This document shows positions 1-5,565 of a stretch of 5,788 bases of DNA, piece after piece (position 1 is the first letter of the stretch; each line of letters begins with the position of its first letter). The notes under the pieces were generated by a model. It worked only from the letters and a program-made list of their open reading frames with translations. It had not been told where the DNA came from and searched no databases. Source of the DNA: Gammaproteobacteria bacterium (GTDB lineage: Bacteria; Pseudomonadota; Gammaproteobacteria; HK1); contig JAGRHX010000012.1 of the NCBI GenBank assembly GCA_020444775.1, positions 1 to 5,788 of the forward strand. The letters run 5' to 3'. The position numbers were made by a program, and so were the translations under genes.

Positions 1-444
1 TTCACCCGCCGCGCCGTGGTGATGGAGGCGTGTTCCTCCTGGTTTCTCACCCGCGCCGTGGGGATGGCGCAAGCGCAGGAATGGGTCCTCACCGGCCGCG
101 TGTTCGATGCGGCGGAAGCCTTGCAGGGCGGGCTGGTTCGATCGGTGCATGCCGCGCATGAATTGATGCCGGCGGCACGCGCCCTGGCGCGCGAGATCGC
201 GGCCAATACCGGTGCGGTATCGGTTGCCTACAATCGCAATCTTCTGTGGAAGATGGCTGGCGCCGATCACCCCATGGAGGCACACAAGCTCGATTCACGC
301 GGCATGCGCGCGCTCGGCGCCATGTCGGATGCGCGCGAAGGGGTCGCATCCTTTCTCGAGAAGCGCGAGCCTCGGTTCACCGACAGCGCGGCGACGCAGA
401 TGCCCGAAAGCTACCCATGGTGGGACGAACGAGCGTTCGAGTAG
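1..444 (+). CDS. Enoyl-CoA hydratase/isomerase family protein, C-terminal half (5' end outside window)
   Basis: The reading frame is open from the first base, giving 147 residues before TAG at 442-444, so the start lies to the left of the window. The sequence is typical of the crotonase fold's C-terminal half. Residues 8-21 read MEACSSWFLTRAVG, followed by an LTGR segment and GGLVRSVH, which matches the pattern of crotonases carrying PEACSSWFLPR. Near the end come the family's DAREGVASFLEKR and a PWW motif. Full-length relatives are about 260-290 residues, so roughly half is present. The oxyanion-hole segment and main catalytic glutamates should lie upstream and cannot be checked. Members hydrate or isomerise acyl-CoA esters in the cytoplasm, usually in fatty-acid or related acyl-CoA breakdown; the substrate here is unknown. 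The usual Pro of PEACSS is Met. The gene converges on a minus-strand HlyD relic whose open frame overlaps its last codons. Confidence 0.9.
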   Translation, partial: FTRRAVVMEACSSWFLTRAVGMAQAQEWVLTGRVFDAAEALQGGLVRSVHAAHELMPAARALAREIAANTGAVSVAYNRNLLWKMAGADHPMEAHKLDSRGMRALGAMSDAREGVASFLEKREPRFTDSAATQMPESYPWWDERAFE

Positions 445-647
445 CGCGCGCTCTCGCTCATGCCGCGGAGCAGCGGGCTCATGAGGAACTCGGTCAGCCG
501 GCGCCCGCCCGTCCTGACCTCGACAGTGACGGCCCTGCCGGGGCCCGGCTCGACGTCGTTGCCGTCGATCGTGCCGTGGTGCGTGAACGGAAACGTGTCG
601 ATCTTCACCTTTATGCGCTGCCGCTCGCGCACGAAGCCGATATCCAT
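411..647 (-). pseudogene. Relic of an HlyD-family type I secretion periplasmic adaptor (C-terminus with internal deletion)
   Basis: This 78-codon frame reads like the last part of an HlyD/membrane-fusion adaptor. Residues 2-6 are DIGFV, residues 13-29 are KVKIDTFPFTHHGTIDG, and residues 39-66 are AVTVEVRTGGRR followed by LTEFLMSPLLRGMSES. In intact family members the first block (KIDTFPFTRYG-like) and the AVTVEIKTG block are separated by several tens of residues. Here only about nine lie between them, so an internal piece is missing. Everything upstream of DIGFV, meaning the N-terminal membrane anchor, hairpin and lipoyl domain, is also gone. The true homology stops near residue 67 (about base 447). 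The rest runs antisense into the crotonase gene's 3' end. Intact HlyD proteins bridge an inner-membrane ABC exporter and a TolC-like channel, and neither partner is visible here. The ATG immediately follows the TAG of the SemiSWEET gene in the same frame and has no ribosome binding site of its own. It is very probably non-functional. Confidence 0.75.
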
Positions 648-977
648 CTAGCGCGTCCTCGGGTCGGGACGCGCATGTGGATCGAGCGCGTCGGCGACCT
701 CATCCCTTTTACGTCTCGGTAGCATGGTCATCAGAAGAATGAACCCGGATAGTGTCGCGCAGATGGCATTCGTCACCACCAGCGGCCACGCCATGATCAG
801 CACGCCGTAGCTTGTCCACAGGATGAACCCGGTGACGGTGAGAGCGTACATGCCGACGGAAATATCGTCGGCTTGGCGGGTCTTGATGATCTTCCACGCT
901 TGCGGCACGAAACTGCTCACGGAGCAAGTGGTGGCGAGCCAGCCGACAATGGCGGGAAGCCCGTCTGCGAAATCCAT
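648..977 (-). CDS. SemiSWEET family sugar transporter (MtN3/PQ-loop), 109 aa
   Basis: This small integral membrane protein has three predicted helices at about residues 8-26, 42-62 and 66-86, the half-size SWEET architecture that works as a dimer. The signature FVPQ (residues 23-26, PQ motif) ends helix 1. It is followed by AWKIIKTR and DISVGMYALTVTG, then W54 with Y57-G58 in helix 2 and the helix-3 segment WPLVVTNAIC with the conserved Asn70. Family members move mono- or disaccharides passively across the inner membrane. Start choice: the frame is open upstream to 1250 and has another ATG at 992. The ATG at 977 has a good AGGA Shine-Dalgarno seven bases upstream and begins just before helix 1. 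The tail after helix 3 is charged (LPRRKRDEVADALDP), a common SemiSWEET ending. The TAG at 650-648 directly abuts the in-frame ATG of the HlyD relic. A broken gene end lies about 75 bp upstream on the same strand. Confidence 0.9.
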   Translation of the reverse strand: MDFADGLPAIVGWLATTCSVSSFVPQAWKIIKTRQADDISVGMYALTVTGFILWTSYGVLIMAWPLVVTNAICATLSGFILLMTMLPRRKRDEVADALDPHARPDPRTR

Positions 978-984
978 CTGCTGT

Positions 985-988
985 TCCT
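985..988 (-). promoter_or_regulatory. Ribosome binding site of the SemiSWEET gene
   Basis: AGGA on the minus strand lies seven bases before the ATG at 977. It decides in favour of that start over the in-frame ATG at 992, which has no comparable purine tract in front of it. Confidence 0.6.
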
Positions 989-1051
989 GCATCGAAAGGC
1001 GCGGCGACCGGATGGCTGCCGCGCCAGATTGTTGAGAGACGAGATCGCCGG

Positions 1052-1250
1052 TCAGGCGACTTCGCGCTCCTTCGCTTCGCGGGCATCGAACTTGCCGGCG
1101 AGCTTCGCGGACTTGTCCGAGCCGATGACATTCGGCGTTGCCGGGAACACCTTGAACCGCTTGGATCTGGTGTCCCCGCTCTTGCGCCAGCTTGCGGAAC
1201 TTCACGAACCAGAACAGATGCGGCGCCGCGCATCGCTGCGGCGCCAGCAA
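1052..1250 (-). pseudogene. Frameshifted 3' end of an unidentified, possibly membrane, protein gene
   Basis: Two adjacent minus-strand segments in different frames both look coding. The upstream one (about 1185-1250) contains HLFWFVKFRKLAQE, an aromatic stretch followed by a basic run, as at the end of a membrane helix. The downstream one (about 1052-1175, ending in TGA at 1054-1052) contains DTRSKRFKVFPATPNVIGS and DKSAKLAGKFDAREAKE, with nearly every codon ending in G or C. The upstream frame runs on through 1162 into protein-like noise, while the downstream frame has a stop at 1204-1202. A single frameshift between about 1160 and 1185 would join them into one C-terminal tail. No start or N-terminus is recognisable upstream of 1250. 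I do not recognise the family. It sits just upstream of the SemiSWEET gene on the same strand and may be what remains of a former partner gene. The alternative is that only the downstream 37 codons are genuine. Confidence 0.4.
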
Positions 1251-1322
1251 TGTCGCAAACGAGCAACCGCCACCTTGGTTTCCCGGGACTCGGCCACTCC
1301 TCGCGGGTCCGGCGCCCGTAAC

Positions 1323-1345
1323 AGCCCGAGATGACCTAACGGGCT
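1323..1345. repeat. Stem-loop AGCCCG-N11-CGGGCT
   Basis: A perfect 6-bp inverted repeat with an 11-base loop. It lies 17 bases from a second, stronger hairpin (1363-1384). No U-tract follows on either strand, so it is not a standard intrinsic terminator. Confidence 0.45.
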
Positions 1346-1362
1346 CCAGGCGCTGCCTCTAC

Positions 1363-1384
1363 CGGGCGGCTTCCCGGCTGCCCG
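1363..1384. repeat. Strong GC-rich stem-loop
   Basis: The arms from CGGGCGGC and GCTGCCCG form a stem of nine pairs, including two G-U type pairs on the plus strand, with a four-base loop. It has no T-run next to it. It may be a structured RNA element or a remnant of an intergenic repeat. Confidence 0.5.
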
Positions 1385-1773
1385 AACGTTCTCCTCGAAC
1401 TCGACCGGTCCGAAACGGTGCGTGAGATAGCTTGTGGGTGACGCTCCGGTCGTGGCGAACAGGTGTGGGCCTGGGAAAGGGAAACCGGACCCCGACCGGC
1501 TGTCCCGCCAGCCAGTCTTGGCCCATATGGACCGTACCATGGATCCCTGGGCGACGCGGACCGACCGCGTCTACGATGCCTCTGCGGAAAAGGCCGAGGA
1601 GGGCGCGGACAGGTCAAGCACGGAAACGGCGGCGGTGTGGGAAGCTGACCAAGACCGGGTTTCCCAAGCTTCGGTCTGCGACCGGCAAAACCTGGGCTCC
1701 GTAGCATCATCGACCGGTACGCTCGGAACGCGTGCTGCTCGATTTCTGGCTGCCCGATGGCGCTGTCTTGCAA

Positions 1774-1824
1774 GTACCTCGGTACGTGTTGGCACGCAAG
1801 CGTGCAGTGAAGTCATCATGATGA
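1774..1824. promoter_or_regulatory. Cluster of three perfect palindromes spaced about two helical turns
   Basis: Three different dyads follow each other: GTACC-TC-GGTAC (1774-1785), GCACGC-AA-GCGTGC (1792-1805) and TCATCATGATGA (1813-1824). Their centres are 19 and 20 bases apart. A TATCGAG direct repeat follows at 1825 and 1841. The cluster lies about 290 bp upstream of the CAP gene in DNA with no gene. An operator array or other protein-binding site is possible, but no known consensus was recognised. Confidence 0.3.
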
Positions 1825-2114
1825 TATCGAGTCAGGACAGTATCGAGATAATCGTACAGGTGCTCAAAAGCGGCGCTCGCTCGAGCAGCAGTCAGTTGAC
1901 GCTTCAAGCCCGGGGCTCAAACGTCGCTGAGGTACCCGTCGAGTGCGACACGCAGATGCGGTGGCGTGGTCTCCAGCGATGCCGTCTGGCAGCGAGCATC
2001 GACCCACAGCGCCGCGGTTGCGTGCGTGCGAGCAGTTTGTTGGCATGTATATTGATCGCTCGGTCGTATCGGGAACATGAGACCGGATGCGCGATCAGAA
2101 ATGGTGAACCTGGA

Positions 2115-3155
2115 ATGAGTCCCTCCAGCCAACAACGCATCGAGAGATCCGATAGCGCAGTCACCCTCTGCTCTGTGGTTGCTGGACATTCTCGCGGGCA
2201 GCCAGCACGTGTGCCGTGTGCTGTGCTCGCACTGGCGTTCGTCCTCGGCACCTGCTGGCTCGAAACGGCATCTGCGCAGAGCGCCGACCTGCAACGGCTG
2301 CGCGCCTTGGCGCTCGAGCTGGTCAACGCCGATCGCGGGCGGCAGCAGCTGCAGTCGATGTCGGCCAGTGAGCGCCTGGACCGCGCGGCGCAGGCACATG
2401 CCGCAGATATGCTCGAACGCGACTACTACGCGCACAAGTCACCGGAGGGTGACACTGTGCGCGATCGATATCTCGTCCAGGGCGGCAATCAATGGCAGCT
2501 GGTCGCCGAGAACATTGCTGTCTGTCGCGGCTGTCCCGGTCCGGTCGGGCGCGAGCGTGTCGAGGCCTTCCATCGCGGTTGGATGAACAGCGAGGGCCAT
2601 CGAGAGAACATTCTGTCCGATGGGCTCAGTCGCTTCGGTTTCGGGCTTGCTGCGGAAGCGGGCCGTGTCTTCGCGGTTCAGACCTTTGCCGGCCCGGGCA
2701 GCTCCAGTGGGTCCGAAGATGCCGCGCCACTCGATAGCCTCGATGGCAAGCGCCAGGCGAGCCTGGCACTGGATGCGATCAATGCCGAGCGACGCAAGCG
2801 AGGTATGCCACCGTTGGCTGTCAGCGCTGAGCTCGTGGGTGCGGCCGCCCAGCAGGTACGGAGCCGGCCCGCGCAAGATGGGCCAGGTGAACCGGAACCG
2901 GTTGAACCCTACTCGCTGCTCTCAGATGCCGCGCGTCAAAGATGGCAAACGCTGAGCGTGCTGTCGGCGGCATGCGGTGGCTGCGGAGTCGAGTCGACGA
3001 CGAGCGACATCCAGATGTTCGTGCAACGCTGGCTCGACGACGAGGCATACCGCGCACGGCTGTTGCAAGCCGATCTGACCCATCTGGGCTTTGCCATCCA
3101 GGCAAACGGTAAGGGGCGAAAGAACGCCGCCGCGGTGCTGGGTACGAAGCGGTGA
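2115..3155 (+). CDS. Secreted tandem CAP/SCP-domain protein, second domain degenerate (346 aa)
   Basis: Residues 1-54 look like a signal peptide with a long N-region, a hydrophobic core VPCAVLALAFVLGTCW and an ASA cleavage site before QSADLQ, so export to the periplasm or beyond is expected. Domain 1 (about 62-192) is a CAP domain. It has LVNADRGRQQL, YYAHKSPEG with His106, AENIAVC with Glu132, and NSEGHRENIL with His162, so the usual cavity residues are present. Domain 2 (about 213-331) copies the plan: LALDAINAERRKRG, then CGGC, RWLDDEAYRARLL and HLGFAI. From C137xxC140 to G175-F176 it aligns with C287xxC290 to G325-F326 at a constant offset of 150 residues. There Glu132 and His162 become Val282 and Tyr312. 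CAP proteins have varied, often unknown roles (lipid or ligand binding, proteolysis claims). The ATG at 2115 was chosen because it precedes the signal peptide; its ribosome site is weak, and GTG at 2175 is an alternative. The gene converges on a photolyase relic 80 bp downstream. Confidence 0.85.
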   Translation: MSPSSQQRIERSDSAVTLCSVVAGHSRGQPARVPCAVLALAFVLGTCWLETASAQSADLQRLRALALELVNADRGRQQLQSMSASERLDRAAQAHAADMLERDYYAHKSPEGDTVRDRYLVQGGNQWQLVAENIAVCRGCPGPVGRERVEAFHRGWMNSEGHRENILSDGLSRFGFGLAAEAGRVFAVQTFAGPGSSSGSEDAAPLDSLDGKRQASLALDAINAERRKRGMPPLAVSAELVGAAAQQVRSRPAQDGPGEPEPVEPYSLLSDAARQRWQTLSVLSAACGGCGVESTTSDIQMFVQRWLDDEAYRARLLQADLTHLGFAIQANGKGRKNAAAVLGTKR

Positions 3156-3234
3156 ACGCGTCGTGATGGCACCTGCACAGTCTTTGCTCGGACTGGACAG
3201 GTCAGAACGCCTGCCATCAGGCAACGGATGCTTG

Positions 3235-3945
3235 TCAACAGCCTCGAAGTGCCCGGACTTCTTCAACATAGCCATCGATGTCGAACTTGCGTTTCAGCCC
3301 CGCCGCGTTCACATAGCGAACCTTGCCAAACACCGCGCGTTCGGAGCATGCGCGGTCGTGATTGCCGAGTATCCAGGCGACACCCGCGAAGGAGTTGGGA
3401 TCCCGTCCATCGATGAACTATCTGTTGTTCAGATGGAGGATGGTTCGAAAGGCGTATCCGGGGGGTTGCACCACTCCAGGACCTTCTTGCCCCAGTACAT
3501 TCGCATGTAGTTGTGCAAATATCCGCTATCCACCATTTCGTGCATCGCGGCGTTCCAATAGGGGTCATCGGTTTCGGCCGCCTCGAGCTGCGCGCGTGTG
3601 TAGCGGTGTGGGGGTGGGTCGTCCCGGTGTTTGCCAGGTGTGGTCCGGGCCCATTGCGGCAGGCATCCGTAGGCTTCGTACTGCGGTTCGAACTCGCAGA
3701 AATTGATGGCGCAGAAATTGATGGCCAGTTCACGCCGTATGACCATTTCCTCAACGAGTGCCTGACCATTCTTGTCACGACTGTGTGGTGGCCTCTCGCA
3801 GGCGAAGTGTCAATTTCACCGGTGAGATCTGATCGAAGTGCAGATACTTGCTCATATGCGAGACATCGTCAGTTTGCGGCTGGTGTCGGGTCGCTTCGTA
3901 CGAGCGTAGGCGATGTTCGAGAAAGCGGCTCGCGGCTGTTGCCGT
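3235..3945 (-). pseudogene. phr: Broken class II CPD photolyase (C-terminal, FAD-binding half)
   Basis: Three segments in two frames make up the C-terminal half of a class II deoxyribodipyrimidine photolyase, the light-driven flavoenzyme that splits cyclobutane pyrimidine dimers. Segment 1 (about 3778-3945) reads SRFLEHRLRSYEATRH and YLHFDQISPVKL. Segment 2 (about 3440-3779) reads ALVEEMVIRRELAINF, DDPYWNAAMHEMVDSGYLHN and YMRMYWGKKVLEW, keeping the Trp positions typical of the class II electron-transfer chain. Segment 3 (3235 to about 3444) reads TILHLNNR, stop, [15 protein letters not shown], then [20 protein letters not shown]. The frame shifts near 3777 and returns near 3440. TAG at 3420-3418 replaces the Tyr of the LNN(R/K)YF motif. 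The N-terminal antenna/alpha-beta half is absent, since homology starts at about 3945. A 15-bp tandem duplication adds AINFC. Several usually conserved positions have drifted, for example [13 protein letters not shown]. With this much damage it cannot encode an active enzyme. The original stop is TGA at 3237-3235. Confidence 0.9.
3695..3725. repeat. 15-bp tandem duplication in the photolyase relic
   Basis: CGCAGAAATTGATGG occurs at 3695-3709 and again at 3710-3724, with one further matching base. It is in frame on the minus strand and doubles AINFC in a motif that normally reads RRELAINF once. It looks like a replication-slippage event. Confidence 0.9.
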
Positions 3946-3964
3946 GGATGGCGGGCGTCTCCTC

Positions 3965-4162
3965 TTACCAAGCCTGTAGGAAGGGGGCCGCCAGCCTCGA
4001 CAGCACTCCGGCTGGCCGACGCAGGCGCCGGAGCAGCTTGTTGCGGGCGACCTGCAAGCCTGCGACCGGCTTCACGTGAAGCGCGCCCCAGTAAGAGTCG
4101 ACAATGGGCGTGGTGGACAGGAAACCCGTCCTACCGGAGCTGGTCGAGCCGCGCCTGAACAA
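3965..4162 (-). pseudogene. 3' end of an unidentified gene, probably truncated
   Basis: This minus-strand frame ends with TAA at 3967-3965 and contains FLSTTPIVDSYWGALHVKPV and KLLRRLRRPAGVLSRLAAPF. From about 4135 down to the stop most codons end in G or C (for example GTG AAG CCG GTC, CTG CTC CGG CGC CTG), as in the intact genes of this window, which argues that it was once coding. The only available start is a TTG at 4162 without a Shine-Dalgarno, and a stop lies in frame a few codons further upstream, so the 5' part seems lost. I do not recognise the family. It lies about 20 bp upstream of the first recognisable photolyase residues on the same strand. The deletion that removed the photolyase N-terminus may therefore have ended close to this gene's stop. 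A chance open frame remains possible. Confidence 0.3.
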
Positions 4163-4246
4163 CCATCCGAGGTGCTCCGAAGTCGGTCAGGCAGCACCCG
4201 TGGCAAGTCACCGAGAACTCAACAGGTACAGCAAGTCTCCAGCACG

Positions 4247-4264
4247 GGGCATCGGCTGATGCTC
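4247..4264. repeat. Small hairpin just downstream of the TIR gene
   Basis: GGGCATC-GGCT-GATGCTC forms a seven-pair stem (one G-U type pair) with a four-base loop, beginning 12 bases after the TIR stop codon. There is no U-run after it in the direction of TIR transcription, so termination function is doubtful. Confidence 0.3.
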
Positions 4265-4275
4265 GCTCGGTACGC

Positions 4276-5556
4276 TCACTCACATGGGTTCCGTGCCGAG
4301 ACGTCCAGATACGCAACACACGCATCTCTGACCTCCTGCGCGGGTCGGCACAGGTCGGTTCGCGGTAGCGGCAGATCGCCAAGGTCCAGCGCTTCGAGCT
4401 GGCGTCCGAACCGCACCATCGATGATTCGATGTCACTGCGACCGGATGAGTGCTTTGCCTGGTGGATCTCGACGATGTACATGGGGCCGTAATACAGCTC
4501 GAAAAAGCGCGACTTCGATTCGACGTAGGCGCTCTCGGAAGCGGTCGAGGCCAAGGTGTGGGTGACGTCGACGGCTTCAATACAGATCTTCTCCATCGCG
4601 CGGCGACCGGCCGGGTTCTTGTCTACCAGACGGATGAACTGGTCAGCGCGCTCGGTTTCTGACTGAAGCTGACGCAGCAGCGTGTCCTGCTTGTTCGCGG
4701 CTTCCTCCATGGTCTGCGCAAGCTTGGCCTGCCACCGTGCATACAGTCCCATGGCACCTGCCAGTGCCAGCACCAGGAGGATGCCCACCACGGCCAGCGC
4801 CACCGTGCGTCGCACCAACCGGCGGGAGGCTTCGAGCTTTGCGACCGTCGCCTGCTCCAGCTGACCGAGCGCGTCGGCACGCGCACGTTGGGCAGCGTCG
4901 ACCTCTGCCAGTCGCTGTCGCTCCGCATTGGCACGCGCCGCCTCGACCGCTTCGCTGGCACGAATGTAGTCCAGATGCAGCGCCGTGATCTCCGGCGCAT
5001 CCTTTGGCCGCTCCGAGGCCCAGCGTTTGGCCGTGGCGACGTCGCTACCGGAGAGCAGACGATTGTCCGGTCGACCGGCCTGGTCCCAGCTACGGGCGAG
5101 GCCCTGGTACCGGGTATGCTCACGCAACCAGGCCACATCGGTGTTGAGCGCGCGTACCAGCGCGGTGAGACCCGCCATGAAGGAGCGCGGCCGGCCATCC
5201 TCGAGCGGATCGAAGCGTACATAGTTGAGCGCCGCGAGTCTCACCGGCACGGACGCCGAACCGACGGGCGCGGCCAGCGCTGGCAGGATACGCTTGGACA
5301 GTCGGTGCGCCTCCTCGACTTCCCAAGCGCAGATGTCCGAACGCGCCGAAGCCGGTGACAGGATGAACACGATCGTGTCTGCGTCCGCGATGAGCGCGCC
5401 CAGACGCGCCTTCCAATCCTCACCCTCGATGATGGAGTGTCGGTCGATCGTGACCTGGTAACGGCCATCGTACTCCAAGCCCGCGACGAGCTCGTCGGCA
5501 AAGGCGGCGTCGGCCCTTGAGTATGAGATGAAGAGCTTGAGCGTGGGCTCGTTCAC
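4276..5556 (-). CDS. TIR-domain protein with coiled coil, single membrane span and C-terminal domain (426 aa)
   Basis: Residues 5-140 are a bacterial TIR domain. LKLFISYSRAD opens strand A, VTIDRHSIIEGEDWKARL forms the BB-loop region, TIVFILSPASARSD is strand C, and C76-A-W78-E79 carries the glutamate expected at the TIR NADase site. It continues with RILPAL and LNYVRF. Residues 140-195 (WLREHTRY, GRPDNRLLSG, RPKDAPEIT) match the extension common to proteobacterial TIR proteins. Residues 195-245 are Ala/Glu/Arg-rich, probably coiled coil. Residues 251-272 form one hydrophobic span after RRLVRR, predicting the TIR side in the cytoplasm. Residues 274-426 hold a second helical stretch, FFELYYGPMYIVEIHQAK and SSMVRFGRQLEALDL, with four cysteines (325, 403, 413, 425) against one in the cytoplasmic part. 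TIR enzymes typically hydrolyse NAD+ or make nucleotide signals in immunity; activity here is inferred. The start is GTG with a weak GAAG site. No effector gene is adjacent. Confidence 0.88.
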   Translation of the reverse strand: MNEPTLKLFISYSRADAAFADELVAGLEYDGRYQVTIDRHSIIEGEDWKARLGALIADADTIVFILSPASARSDICAWEVEEAHRLSKRILPALAAPVGSASVPVRLAALNYVRFDPLEDGRPRSFMAGLTALVRALNTDVAWLREHTRYQGLARSWDQAGRPDNRLLSGSDVATAKRWASERPKDAPEITALHLDYIRASEAVEAARANAERQRLAEVDAAQRARADALGQLEQATVAKLEASRRLVRRTVALAVVGILLVLALAGAMGLYARWQAKLAQTMEEAANKQDTLLRQLQSETERADQFIRLVDKNPAGRRAMEKICIEAVDVTHTLASTASESAYVESKSRFFELYYGPMYIVEIHQAKHSSGRSDIESSMVRFGRQLEALDLGDLPLPRTDLCRPAQEVRDACVAYLDVSARNPCE

Positions 5557-5565
5557 GGTATCGCT

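Larger units (their letters stand above)
1267..2114. other. Region without a recognisable gene
   Basis: No frame here gives a recognisable protein. The frame of the CAP gene is open upstream to about 1434, but its translation is low-complexity, Arg/Ser-rich and lacks any family pattern. The signal peptide of the CAP protein begins only after 2115. On the minus strand, a segment around 1400-1480 (with SYLTHRFGPVEFEEN) has reasonable third-position G/C and could be another relic, but I cannot identify it. No tRNA cloverleaf, transposase or terminal inverted repeats were found. What can be seen are two stem-loops (1323-1384), three palindromes (1774-1824) and a direct repeat TATCGAG at 1825-1831 and 1841-1847. 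The 5' end and promoter of the CAP gene should lie in the right part. TATATT at 2048-2053 could serve as a -10 box but has no convincing -35 partner. Confidence 0.5.

Noticed and set aside
1434..2114. A stop-free extension of the CAP gene frame, which would give a 573-residue protein starting at 1434.
   Set aside because: The extra translation has no family pattern, and the signal peptide would then lie in the middle of the protein. Long open frames are common by chance at this G+C content.
3156..3234. A bidirectional terminator between the CAP gene and the photolyase relic (TGCC-ATCA-GGCA).
   Set aside because: The stem is only four pairs and there is no T-run on either strand.
3670..3700. 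A tRNA T-arm-like hairpin with a TTCGAAC loop.
   Set aside because: It lies within conserved photolyase coding sequence (EFEPQYEAY region), and no acceptor, D or anticodon arms surround it.
4623..5222. A 199-codon open frame on the minus strand inside the TIR gene, and other long frames on both strands across 4450-5501.
   Set aside because: They are shadow frames of the TIR gene, with Arg/Ser/Pro-rich translations and no family similarity.
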